A stretch of DNA of 55,035 nucleotides from NCBI GenBank assembly GCA_023433265.1, contig JAEZDR010000189.1:1-55035 (forward strand), read 5' to 3'. The notes beneath the pieces are model-generated. The model made no database searches, was not told where the DNA came from, and saw only the letters and a list, made by a program, of their open reading frames with translations. Of this stretch, positions 42,617 through 50,949 are shown in pieces. A program made the translations under genes and the position numbers. Position 1 is the stretch's first letter; every line of letters begins with the position of its first letter. Source of the DNA: Bacteroidota bacterium. GTDB taxonomy: Bacteria > Bacteroidota > Bacteroidia > Chitinophagales > Chitinophagaceae.

Positions 42617-45568
42617 TTAGCGCTTTGACAGTTTCTGTACCGTGCGAGCACCACCATTATCAACTTCGATGAGGTATATGCCTGCCGGCAGCTTTACAAC
42701 ACTTATTAACGCGGTGGTATTGCCTGCAGGAAGGGTATTGATAAGCAATACTTTTCCTTCTAGAGTTAGCAATTTGATGGTAGCAGTTTTTGAAGGTTCT
42801 GGTAGCTGAATGGTTACGACATCGGCGGCTGGGTTTGGATATAACCTAAGCTTTTGTGCCGGTGCAGCTTGCTGGTAGAGAACGGTGGAGCTATATATAA
42901 AACTGCCGTCTTTGTCTATGCTTTTGACCCGGTAATATGTCTTCTCAGTATTTGACCAGCTATCGGTATAAGCATATGTGTTAGTACCTGACTGGTTTAA
43001 TGCCTGGACGGTACCTAAAAGATAGTAGTTAATACCATCGAGGCTTCTTTCTAACTGGAAGTGGGATGTGTTAAGTTCGCTGTTTACCACCCAGTTAACG
43101 TTCACTGACTTGCCGTTATTGGCAGGAGTTGCTGAAAGAGAGATGAAATTAAGGGGAACCGTAGAGGCGCATGCTTCCACTTTAACTTTATCCGCACCAG
43201 CAAAGAGAGGAACAACCATTCTTACATCAGAGGCCGTCATAGGCGTATAAGTGTAGTAGGACAATGGGTTGAACACCGCTGCGGTATTAAGAGAATCGAA
43301 CTTAATAGAGCGGCCGCCGGGGTTTAACATGGCAGGGTTTATTTGTGCTGTAATTACCGGAAGGCCTGAGTCGTCATATTCATTGCCTACTTGTTTGAGG
43401 CCTTTGGCTGGAATGTTACCCGTCTTGGATGTATAGATATCGTCAGAATTGTTGCCGTACACTGCTTTGAAGTCAGTAACGGTTCTATCGGCGTACATGG
43501 GCCAGTCTGTGTTGAGGTAGAAATTGTTTTCAGCGTACACCCATGCGCTATTGGCAGCGGCGATGCCGTATAGCCCTACATTCTGGGTGAGGTTGTTAAG
43601 GAAGTGTACTTCACCAAAACGCACCCTTGGGTTACGTGAGTTGGTACCTACAAACCAGTTGTTATAGTAGGTTACTTTCAGCCTGCCGCTGTCTGTACCG
43701 CCGTTATTGTCTGAGTGGCCTACAAGGCTGGTTTTCCAACTGTTCCTAAATATGCACCAGGATATAGTTACATAGCTTGCGCCATCCTTTACATCGCAAC
43801 CGCCGTCGGGATGTTCAGTATCGGTCGGCATGGTAGTAGGATGGCCAAAAGTGCAATGGTCTATCCATATATGATGTGTTTCGGGGTAGCCAATGTTGAT
43901 CCCGTCGTCGTAGTAATCAAAGAAAGTAATGTTGCGAATGATTACGTTGAATGCCCGCTTTACGTTGATGCCTATTTTGAAAACCACATTCGTGTCGCCA
44001 AGAAAAGTAAGGTCGCCCTGTTCAGGAATATCCAACATCTGGTTACCGAAAACTTTGCCGCCATTGGTAGTGAGCGACTGGGTGCCATCGTAAACCCCGG
44101 CTCTTAGGAGAATGATAAGAGGGGCCTTTTTCATGCCATTGACGGTGGTATTGTTTTTATAAGCCTGCTGCCTGTAATAAAGACCTTCGCAAAGCTTATT
44201 GAACTCAGCAGGGCCATTGATAAATAATGTATCTGTAGCGCAGCCGCCACCGATGGTGGTACCCGTAAAGCCACTGCCTGGGGCAGCAGCAAAACCTTTA
44301 ACCACACCGAAGTTGAAGTTGTGGTTGTTAGTGAAGCTTGCTTTAACAGCCGTATCCTGGGTGAGGGTGAGAGTAGCCACGGTGTTGGTGCCACTAAGTC
44401 CCTGGCTCCATCCGAGGAAAGTGGAGCCCATTAAAGGCTCAGCGGTAAGTGTAACAACGGTGTTCTCGGGATATGTACCTCCCGGAGGATTGAGCGATAC
44501 CTTGCCAAGACCTTCGACAGTTGTTGAGATAGTATAGTTAGGGGTGATCTTATTTACTGTAACTGTCCAGGTCTTTGTGCTATTATCCTGGGCAGTTACG
44601 GTATAGGAAACAGGGCTATTAAAATCCTGTGCAGTGGTGGTGGCCGGCGAAACGGAAGCAAACGGAGAAATTTCGAATTGAAGTGGAATAATTGCGGAAA
44701 TGTTTGCAGAAGAGGGCATATTAAGCGTAACCGTACCAGCCGATGTATTAATAACTGAAGCTCCAATTTGGTTTGCTGCCAATTGGAAAGCTGTAATGTC
44801 TTTATTTGAAGAGGATACAAAGTTTACCTGGACAGTCCATGTTTTGGTAACCGTTCCATTTTCAGCCGTAACTGTGTAGGTAACCGGGCTAGTGAAGTTT
44901 TGTGCTGTTGTTGCTGAAGGTGCAATGGTTGCGTTGTAGGATGTGGTTACCAGCGAAGGAGTCATAGCGGAGACATCTGTACCAACGGGCATGTTTATAG
45001 AAATGGTTCCCGCGGCACTGTTGATGGTTTCGGGGCCTACCTGTCCGGGAAGTTTGAAAGCGGAAATCTCCGCCTGGTTGCTTAGTGTGCCATTGGACTC
45101 GGCATAGAGGTCGTGCACCTGTATGTTGCCACTGATGGGTTCGAGGCGTACACTTATGGGTGCATTTGTAACAAGTTCGGGATAAAGCGAAGTGAGGTTG
45201 AAAGCTGCTGCCGTACCTATCGAGAGATTAGTGGCCGCAGTTGTGTAAGCAGCATCTCCGTACTTCTTGTATTTTATAGCTACTGTACGTACAGAGGTAG
45301 AAGTACTCTTCATGTTTGCTTTAAGCACACCACAACTGGGAAGGTCAATTTGCAGGTATTGCCCTCCGTTGTTTACCTGGATCATTCCTTTACTGCACAC
45401 ACCATCTGCAGCCTTGGTGGGATTGAGTGTTCCATTGCTGGTAACACCTGACGGCAGAGCGTTGGACTGGAAGTTGTGATCTATCAGGACAGCCTGGGCT
45501 GAACCCTGGTTAAGAAACGATAGTTGCAGGCTGCAAAGCAAAAGCAAAGGGAGTAGTCGTTGAAGCAT
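42617..45568 (-). CDS. Secreted multidomain pectate lyase (PL1 family) with T9SS sorting domain
   Basis: 983 aa from ATG 45566-45568 (frame open to 45598). Signal peptide; two DUF5018-like repeats (about 165-340, each with STSAGTVTLNMP/TAQDFNSPVSYTVTA-type motifs); a bacterial-repeat domain (about 345-410); the parallel beta-helix catalytic domain (about 420-720) with WIDHCTF, VKDGASYVTISWC and RNPRVRFGEVH; an Fn3-like domain (about 785-880); and a type IX secretion type-A sorting domain ending KLPAGIYLIEVDNGGARTVQKL. It cleaves polygalacturonate by beta-elimination outside the cell, feeding uxaBA and kduI. No SusCD pair is beside it. Confidence 0.93.
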   Translation of the reverse strand: MLQRLLPLLLLCSLQLSFLNQGSAQAVLIDHNFQSNALPSGVTSNGTLNPTKAADGVCSKGMIQVNNGGQYLQIDLPSCGVLKANMKSTSTSVRTVAIKYKKYGDAAYTTAATNLSIGTAAAFNLTSLYPELVTNAPISVRLEPISGNIQVHDLYAESNGTLSNQAEISAFKLPGQVGPETINSAAGTISINMPVGTDVSAMTPSLVTTSYNATIAPSATTAQNFTSPVTYTVTAENGTVTKTWTVQVNFVSSSNKDITAFQLAANQIGASVINTSAGTVTLNMPSSANISAIIPLQFEISPFASVSPATTTAQDFNSPVSYTVTAQDNSTKTWTVTVNKITPNYTISTTVEGLGKVSLNPPGGTYPENTVVTLTAEPLMGSTFLGWSQGLSGTNTVATLTLTQDTAVKASFTNNHNFNFGVVKGFAAAPGSGFTGTTIGGGCATDTLFINGPAEFNKLCEGLYYRQQAYKNNTTVNGMKKAPLIILLRAGVYDGTQSLTTNGGKVFGNQMLDIPEQGDLTFLGDTNVVFKIGINVKRAFNVIIRNITFFDYYDDGINIGYPETHHIWIDHCTFGHPTTMPTDTEHPDGGCDVKDGASYVTISWCIFRNSWKTSLVGHSDNNGGTDSGRLKVTYYNNWFVGTNSRNPRVRFGEVHFLNNLTQNVGLYGIAAANSAWVYAENNFYLNTDWPMYADRTVTDFKAVYGNNSDDIYTSKTGNIPAKGLKQVGNEYDDSGLPVITAQINPAMLNPGGRSIKFDSLNTAAVFNPLSYYTYTPMTASDVRMVVPLFAGADKVKVEACASTVPLNFISLSATPANNGKSVNVNWVVNSELNTSHFQLERSLDGINYYLLGTVQALNQSGTNTYAYTDSWSNTEKTYYRVKSIDKDGSFIYSSTVLYQQAAPAQKLRLYPNPAADVVTIQLPEPSKTATIKLLTLEGKVLLINTLPAGNTTALISVVKLPAGIYLIEVDNGGARTVQKLSKR

Positions 45569-45785
45569 GTTGATTAAAATACTGGTGGATAGCTTCAAAT
45601 TTCTGCCTTAGGCGGGTGTAAAAAGATGATATTGGCCTTGAATTGCGCAACCGATGCCGGAATCGATTGCAGCCGCAAGTGATTAAAACATCCGTCGATT
45701 AGATTAAATATACCTTAATCGAGTTATTGCGGTTTATCTTTCTTACCTTGCCAATATAACAACCCAATTACCCCTCCTTCACATT

Positions 45786-47255
45786 ATGCCAGAGGCAATT
45801 TCGCAGCTTACCGGAGACCTTCCGATGGAGCGGTTCCCGTTTCTTCAGTCGCTGCTTGCCAGCACAAGTAACCCTGTAGCTATTAAAGATTTAGAAAGCA
45901 GGTACGTTGTGGTAAATAAGGGAGTAGAAGATTTGTTTGGGCTTCCCAGAAAAGAAATACAAGGAAAGTGCGACAACGAATTACTGCCTGCTGAGCTTGC
46001 TGCTCAACTACGGGAAAATGATAGACGTGTGTTTGCTGAGCGGCAACAGTTGATATTTGATGAAGAAATTCACATAGGAAGTGAGGTGAGGTTTTTCTGC
46101 ACCACAAAGTCTCCGTTGTACGGCCGCGACAACGAGCTGATAGGGCTGGTTATCAATGCTTATGATGTAACTGAGGAGAAAGCGAATGAGAAGAGGCTGC
46201 GGGAAACCTTGCACATCCTGCAATCCATCATGCAGTCGACGGATGACCTGGTAAGCATTGTGAATGCGCAATTTGCCTACAAGTTCATCAATCCCGCGAT
46301 GGATGCCTTTTTGAAAAGCAGTTTTGGTGTGGATACGGAGAATATTATTGGAAAGCACCTCAGGGATATTAAGCTGCCGGAAGACGTTTTCAATTATGTA
46401 CAGGCTTCTTTTGAGACGGTGAAAGAAACTAGAGCGAGGGTGGAAGGGAAGTTTAGCCACAACGGCAGGCACTATACACTGCTGTTTATACCAGAGCTTG
46501 ATATAAATGAGAATGTAAAGAACATAATATCAGTTTGTAAAGAGGTGACCACAGAATACCAGCAAAGCGAGATGAAAAGCATGTTTATTAACATGGCCCG
46601 TCATGAGCTTAAGAACCCTTTGACAGTTTTGAAAGGATACCACCAGGTGGCAATGCGCACATTGCAGGAGAAGCGCTACGATGAGTCAGAAGCTTTTTTA
46701 GAAAAGTGTACCGGCCAGATTGATAAGATTACCGGGATGCTGAATGATATGCTGAACCTTGATAATATGGGACACAACATTCAGCTTCAGCTTTCCAGGT
46801 TCAACATAAGGGAACTGATGACACCCCTCATACTTTATTGCAGGAGCTTGAGCGAGAAGCATCAGCTTGCCGTGATGCAGTGCGATAATGTATTTGTGAC
46901 CGCTGACAAAACCAAACTGGAACAAGTGTTACATAATTTGGTGAGCAATGCCGTGAAATACAGCATGCCGGCAACCTCTATTCAACTATGTATTACTGAA
47001 AAAGACGGAAAGCTTCAGATAAGCGTTAGGGATAGCGGTACTGGCATTCCTGACGCTGAAAAGCACAGAGTATTTGAGCCTTATTACAGGCAGATCAATC
47101 ACCGGACAAAAGAAGGGCTGGGAATGGGGCTGTACGTGGTAAGACAGATCGTAACCCTGCACAACGGAACCATTTGGATAGAAGATGGGGAAGGTGGAAA
47201 AGGTTGTGTGTTTAAGGTACAGATGCCTGTGTCTCAAACAAACAACCTTAATTGA
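45786..47255 (+). CDS. PAS-PAS sensor histidine kinase
   Basis: 489-aa kinase without membrane spans, so cytosolic. PAS 1 (about 18-130), PAS 2 (about 142-255), HisKA with phosphoacceptor His273 (MARHELKNPLT), and a HATPase domain with N box (LVSNAVKYS), G1 (DSGTGIP) and G2 (GLGMGLYV). All catalytic boxes are intact. No response regulator is adjacent; the closest is at 22.9 kb. It is divergent from the pectate lyase gene (217 bp), so a regulatory link to pectin use is possible but unproved. TATCTTTC and TACCTTG words precede it (45735 and 45744). Confidence 0.93.
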   Translation: MPEAISQLTGDLPMERFPFLQSLLASTSNPVAIKDLESRYVVVNKGVEDLFGLPRKEIQGKCDNELLPAELAAQLRENDRRVFAERQQLIFDEEIHIGSEVRFFCTTKSPLYGRDNELIGLVINAYDVTEEKANEKRLRETLHILQSIMQSTDDLVSIVNAQFAYKFINPAMDAFLKSSFGVDTENIIGKHLRDIKLPEDVFNYVQASFETVKETRARVEGKFSHNGRHYTLLFIPELDINENVKNIISVCKEVTTEYQQSEMKSMFINMARHELKNPLTVLKGYHQVAMRTLQEKRYDESEAFLEKCTGQIDKITGMLNDMLNLDNMGHNIQLQLSRFNIRELMTPLILYCRSLSEKHQLAVMQCDNVFVTADKTKLEQVLHNLVSNAVKYSMPATSIQLCITEKDGKLQISVRDSGTGIPDAEKHRVFEPYYRQINHRTKEGLGMGLYVVRQIVTLHNGTIWIEDGEGGKGCVFKVQMPVSQTNNLN

Positions 47256-47291
47256 AATACGACTGGTTTAGTAAACCAGCAGTAACCGCAG

Positions 47292-47633
47292 TTAAGGCTT
47301 TTTCCAGATAAGTTTTACATGAGTAGCCTGCGTATAAAATTTGTTACACTGCCCGTCGCCTGCACCGGAAATGCCACCTGAAGGTGAGCATATTACCTGG
47401 CAGCTCTGGTTAAGTACCACATCATACATATCGCAACAGTCAGCCCTTAACAAGTACACGGTATTACCGTTATAGAGGTACTCATCAATTTGAATGTAGC
47501 GTTCCTGGTTATAAACTCCGCCTGCGTTGATTATGTTTTGAACACAGGTGTTTTCACAGGTATGCATTTTCTTATCCTGCTTATTACAAGCAGCGGCTAG
47601 TAAAACAATGAACAACAGGTAATAGAACTTCAT
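47292..47633 (-). CDS. Cysteine-rich lipoprotein (DUF6970-like)
   Basis: 113 aa from ATG 47631-47633. Lipobox LLAAAC with Cys at about 16. The mature part has at least seven further Cys (CENTC, RADCCDMYD, CQVICSPSGG, DGQC), suggesting disulfides. The pattern YNGNTVYLLRADCC...ICSPSGGISGAGDGQC fits a small Bacteroidota lipoprotein family I recall as DUF6970; function unknown. Convergent with the histidine kinase gene (36 bp). Confidence 0.72.
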   Translation of the reverse strand: MKFYYLLFIVLLAAACNKQDKKMHTCENTCVQNIINAGGVYNQERYIQIDEYLYNGNTVYLLRADCCDMYDVVLNQSCQVICSPSGGISGAGDGQCNKFYTQATHVKLIWKKP

Positions 47634-47753
47634 AGTCTGTTTTTTATAATTGATATATGGAAGGAATAAAACGTTGCAAGCCATACAGAACCGGCTGCTA
47701 AATTAATCGCGAGAGCTTACCTTGCAGCAGCAACCAAGTGGTTTAGTATTTAG

Positions 47754-48245
47754 ATGTTCGCTATAAAATACCTGTTTTACATATTGTTACTGGCAGGACC
47801 TTATGCCTGTGGGCAGGAGGACAGCAATCTGCAGGGGCAGCTTAAGGGTAAGGTGGTATCGATAGCAGATGGTGATACATTTACCCTTTTAACTGCAGAG
47901 AATAAACAAGTGAAAGTGAGACTTCATGGTATTGATGCGCCGGAGAAGAAGCAGCCATTTGGGCAAAGGGCAAAACAACATCTTAGTAAGCTGGTATTTG
48001 GAAAACAGGTAAAGTTAAGTGCATTGAAGAAAGACAGGTATGGCCGCACGCTTGGAATTGTGTATGATGAAAGTGGCGGCAATGTGAATGAAAGTATGTT
48101 GAGAGCCGGGATGGCTTGGCATTTTAAGCGGTACGATAAGAATATTACTTGGGCGAGGTTAGAGAGAGAGGCGCGAAATAACCGGGTAGGATTATGGTCG
48201 CAACCGGGGGCTATTGCGCCGTGGAAGTGGAGGAAACAGCGATAG
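47754..48245 (+). CDS. Thermonuclease (SNase) family protein
   Basis: 163 aa. Signal peptide, possibly a lipoprotein with Cys near 19 (GPYACG). Staphylococcal-nuclease OB fold: VVSIADGDTFTL, catalytic RLHGIDAPE (Arg and Glu) and DRYGR (second Arg), with AGMAWHFKRY and the NRVGLWSQP tail. A Ca2+-dependent periplasmic or surface DNase/RNase by family. The element TACCTTGC occurs 30 nt upstream. Convergent with yajC. Confidence 0.9.
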   Translation: MFAIKYLFYILLLAGPYACGQEDSNLQGQLKGKVVSIADGDTFTLLTAENKQVKVRLHGIDAPEKKQPFGQRAKQHLSKLVFGKQVKLSALKKDRYGRTLGIVYDESGGNVNESMLRAGMAWHFKRYDKNITWARLEREARNNRVGLWSQPGAIAPWKWRKQR

Positions 48246-48256
48246 GGTGGGTAAAA

Positions 48257-48281
48257 AAAATCCCGGGGTTGCCGGGATTTT
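48257..48281 (+). terminator. Bidirectional terminator between nuclease gene and yajC operon
   Basis: 10-bp stem AAAATCCCGG/CCGGGATTTT with a GGTTG loop and A/T runs on both sides. Confidence 0.85.
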
Positions 48282-48309
48282 AGATAAATATTGATCGAAA
48301 TTTCTAAGC

Positions 48310-48645
48310 TTATGGTTTTGTAACAACTGCAGCTTTGTTGAGTGCGTTTGTCCACTCCATGCTGATGGCGCTTCGCTCAAGCTTTACATAGCTTCCAGGG
48401 TTTATTTCCAGTTCCAGGGTATTGTCTTCGTTTATTCTGTTTACCCTGCCGTGGATGCCGGCGATGGTAACGACTCTATCTCCTTTTTGAAGGTTCTCAA
48501 TAAACTTCTTCTGCTCTTTTGCTTTCTTAGCCTGTGGCCTGATCATGAATAACCAAAACACTAGAATAATAGCTCCCATCATGATGAGGGAAAAACTGCT
48601 ACCCCCACCACCTGCAGGAGCTTGTAATAAAATGGAATTAATCAT
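48310..48645 (-). CDS. yajC: Preprotein translocase subunit YajC
   Basis: 111 aa. One membrane span (about 18-38: FSLIMMGAIILVFWLFMIRPQ) and the cytoplasmic KFIENLQKGDRVVTIAGIHGRV motif. Accessory subunit of SecDF-YajC. Last gene of nusB-DUF1573-yajC, 44 bp after the preceding stop. Confidence 0.95.
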   Translation of the reverse strand: MINSILLQAPAGGGGSSFSLIMMGAIILVFWLFMIRPQAKKAKEQKKFIENLQKGDRVVTIAGIHGRVNRINEDNTLELEINPGSYVKLERSAISMEWTNALNKAAVVTKP

Positions 48646-48689
48646 TGAACCTGTTTTTATTTAAAAAGTTTATTTGTTTACAAGCTTAG

Positions 48690-49139
48690 CTATTGACCTC
48701 CACAACACCATACAGCGCCTGTGAATACCAATGTGTGCCTGTCGTTGTATTTCGTGTTTGTTTGTACGGTCAAACTTTTCCTTATGTCGCCGGGAGCGCT
48801 CCTGTTACTGTCGAACTCTGCCGATACCACGCCTTCACGTTTGGGAGGGATTGCGCCCTTGGTATAATCAGCAATGGTACATCCACAGCCTGCGCTTACA
48901 TTTACAACGTACAAAGGATAGTCTCCTACATTCTTAAACCTGAACCTAACCTTCGCCTTTTCGCCCATCTTGATAGTGCCGAAGTTTACCAGTGAATCCT
49001 GCCATTCAATTACAGTATACTTCTTCTTGTCATTTACTATCTGCTCATTCATTTTTTGTTCTGCCTCCCGGGTTATAGAACCATCGCAGGCAAAAAGAGT
49101 CGCAAGAGCAATAAAGGCTAATAGGTTTAAAGGTTTCAT
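48690..49139 (-). CDS. DUF1573 lipoprotein
   Basis: 149 aa from ATG 49137-49139; the frame is open to 49160, but the lipoprotein signal (KPLNLLAFIALATLFAC, Cys about 18) starts here. The DUF1573 Ig-like domain has FGTIKMGEKAKVRFRFKNVGD and VSAGCGCTIADY. Periplasmic or surface anchored; function unknown. Between nusB (22 bp) and yajC, a gene order recurrent in Bacteroidota. Confidence 0.9.
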   Translation of the reverse strand: MKPLNLLAFIALATLFACDGSITREAEQKMNEQIVNDKKKYTVIEWQDSLVNFGTIKMGEKAKVRFRFKNVGDYPLYVVNVSAGCGCTIADYTKGAIPPKREGVVSAEFDSNRSAPGDIRKSLTVQTNTKYNDRHTLVFTGAVWCCGGQ

Positions 49140-49161
49140 GCGGGTAAAAATCACCTGCAAT

Positions 49162-50106
49162 TTAAGATGATTTACTTTTAAAGTCTATTTTGTGTATCTT
49201 ATTGGCAGCCAACAGTTCTTTATGGATGCTGTCGAGTATGCCATTTACAAAGTGCCCGCTCTGTGCAGTACTGTAATCCTTGGCCACATCAATGTATTCG
49301 TTGATGGTAACCTTTGTGGGTATGGTTTCGAAGTACAGGAGTTCGCTCACGCCCATTTTCAAAATGATCATGTCGAGCCTTGCGATACGCTCAACATCCC
49401 AGTTTTTTAGTTTGGGTGTGATAAGCTCCATCAGGTAGGCTTTCTTTTCATTCACTGTGGTAAGCAGGTTTTTGGCGTAGAGCCATTTCTCTTCACTTAC
49501 CATATCGCCCAGGTTAAACGATCCGGGCTTTTGCAGGTAGCTAAGCATGAGCTGCTGCATCATCTCTGCATCGTCGTCCCAATTGTTGAAGTTCTCTTCC
49601 ACATAGGCTACGAAGTCCTCGTTAGGCAGCATAAGCGTGCTGAAGATAAACTGAATAATTTCCTTCTCAGCCTTAGGTGTACGTTCTAGTTCTGCTATGT
49701 AATATTTATAGGGCTCGCTTTCCACGAGCTTATTATATAGCTTCCGTATCATGTCCTTATCTGCGCGCAGTTCAGGCTTGTCTTTCTCCATAGCGGCCTG
49801 GTAACCCTCCGCTTCCCTTATTTTCCAAAGGACGGTGTTAGAGGCTATCTTGGTATTCACATTGCGATCTTCTACTGAAGGCAGGTTTTTGCTAGCCCTG
49901 CGGTAGGCATCTGTTTCTGCATAGGCAGCTACACTAGTGAGGTGGTAGAGTAAGAATACAAAAAGCTCTCTCGATCTATCAAGGCTCCTGTTAAGCAACT
50001 TTACAGGATCGTTTGCCTTAGCCGCGCCTGAATTATCACTATCTATCCATTCAAGGGCATACAACACCTGCATCACCTTAACCCTAATATTTCTTCTACT
50101 AATCAT
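49162..50106 (-). CDS. nusB: Transcription antitermination factor NusB (long form)
   Basis: 314 aa, about twice the length of E. coli NusB. The C-terminal about 130 residues carry the NusB fold (LDMIILKMGVSELLYFETIPTKVTINEYIDVAKDYS, HFVNGILD). The N-terminal half (RRNIRVKVMQVLYALEW and helices) is the extension usual in Bacteroidota. It binds boxA of rRNA leaders with NusE. First gene of the operon. The minus-strand element TATCTTCG (50141-50134) lies 28 nt upstream. Confidence 0.93.
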   Translation of the reverse strand: MISRRNIRVKVMQVLYALEWIDSDNSGAAKANDPVKLLNRSLDRSRELFVFLLYHLTSVAAYAETDAYRRASKNLPSVEDRNVNTKIASNTVLWKIREAEGYQAAMEKDKPELRADKDMIRKLYNKLVESEPYKYYIAELERTPKAEKEIIQFIFSTLMLPNEDFVAYVEENFNNWDDDAEMMQQLMLSYLQKPGSFNLGDMVSEEKWLYAKNLLTTVNEKKAYLMELITPKLKNWDVERIARLDMIILKMGVSELLYFETIPTKVTINEYIDVAKDYSTAQSGHFVNGILDSIHKELLAANKIHKIDFKSKSS

Positions 50107-50133
50107 TTCCGGGAACCAGTTTTTTAGCGGGTG

Positions 50134-50141
50134 CGAAGATA
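50134..50141 (-). promoter_or_regulatory. Putative -7 element of the nusB operon
   Basis: TATCTTCG on the minus strand, 27 nt before the ATG. Identical to elements at 22922 and 25178. Confidence 0.4.
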
Positions 50142-50201
50142 GGGAGAACCCACCTGTTTACTAATGCGAAAAGCCGCATTGCCTGTAGCGCAGGTGTTAA
50201 A

Positions 50202-50657
50202 TTAAACGAAAACAATGTCTTCGTTGTCCAGTTCTTTCTGGATAGCCGACTTACGGGGAAAGAATAAAAGAACGTAAGCGAGGTAAATAATTGCTAACCA
50301 AAGGAAAATCCACCTTGAGGTAAGAATGAACAGTCCGAGAGCGGATGTGCCAACAAGAAAGTTCCATATAAGCTTTTGCCTGTACAGGCTTCTGTACGCC
50401 TTCACTTTATCGTCGAAGTCAGTAAGTTGGCCAATCTCTTCTTTTTTCTTCTGCTGGAAGTTACTGATGATCATTGAGAGGAAGAAAGAGCCGAAGATGA
50501 AAAACCATTTGAGGCGTGTTATGTAAATCAGGTTGGTCATGTAGTAAAAGCCCGTCCTCACTATCACAAGCGATACAATAATGGCGGCTATATAGAAAAC
50601 AATAAAGCTCCAGAAAAGGTTCTTAAAAGGCTTTATTTCTACAGTATAAAATTGCAT
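50202..50657 (-). CDS. Small polytopic membrane protein
   Basis: 151 aa from ATG 50655-50657 (frame open to 50675). Four hydrophobic helices (about 14-35, 50-65, 98-113 and 115-133) with a charged cytoplasmic loop QQKKKEEIGQLTDFDDKVKAYRSLYRQK. No recognised family. The run of basic and acidic residues in the loop and the short tail are its only marked features. Upstream in orientation of nusB (95 bp), perhaps transcribed into it. Confidence 0.65.
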   Translation of the reverse strand: MQFYTVEIKPFKNLFWSFIVFYIAAIIVSLVIVRTGFYYMTNLIYITRLKWFFIFGSFFLSMIISNFQQKKKEEIGQLTDFDDKVKAYRSLYRQKLIWNFLVGTSALGLFILTSRWIFLWLAIIYLAYVLLFFPRKSAIQKELDNEDIVFV

Positions 50658-50757
50658 ACCTCCACTAAACAACAATTTTTAAACCATATAGCAAACAGGG
50701 ATGTAGAAATAACTGCTGTTTCAAGCCCTGTTGTGCCAAGAAGTTTTTGCCTGCAAG

Positions 50758-50789
50758 TTTGCGCAGCTAATCAACTTGTTATACCTTTA
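50758..50789 (+). promoter_or_regulatory. Citrate synthase promoter
   Basis: TTTG (50758-50761), 20-nt spacer, TACCTTTA (50782-50789), implying a leader of about 150 nt to the ATG at 50950. A second -7-like TAGGTTTG lies at 50843-50850 without a TTG at the right distance. Confidence 0.5.
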
Positions 50790-50949
50790 GCGCCCTGAGA
50801 ACAGCTACCGGAGTTGTAATTCCATTTCGAGATATAGTGCTATAGGTTTGTGTGTAGGAAATCATCCTCGTTATAAAGGATACCTCTATAAGTTGATATG
50901 TACCGGGCAGGACACAAATACAAGTACCTAAATATAAATAGCCTTAATC

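Noticed and set aside
43391..45479. Plus-strand frames opposite the pectate lyase
   Set aside because: They are antisense shadows of the multidomain lyase, without start signals or recognisable products.
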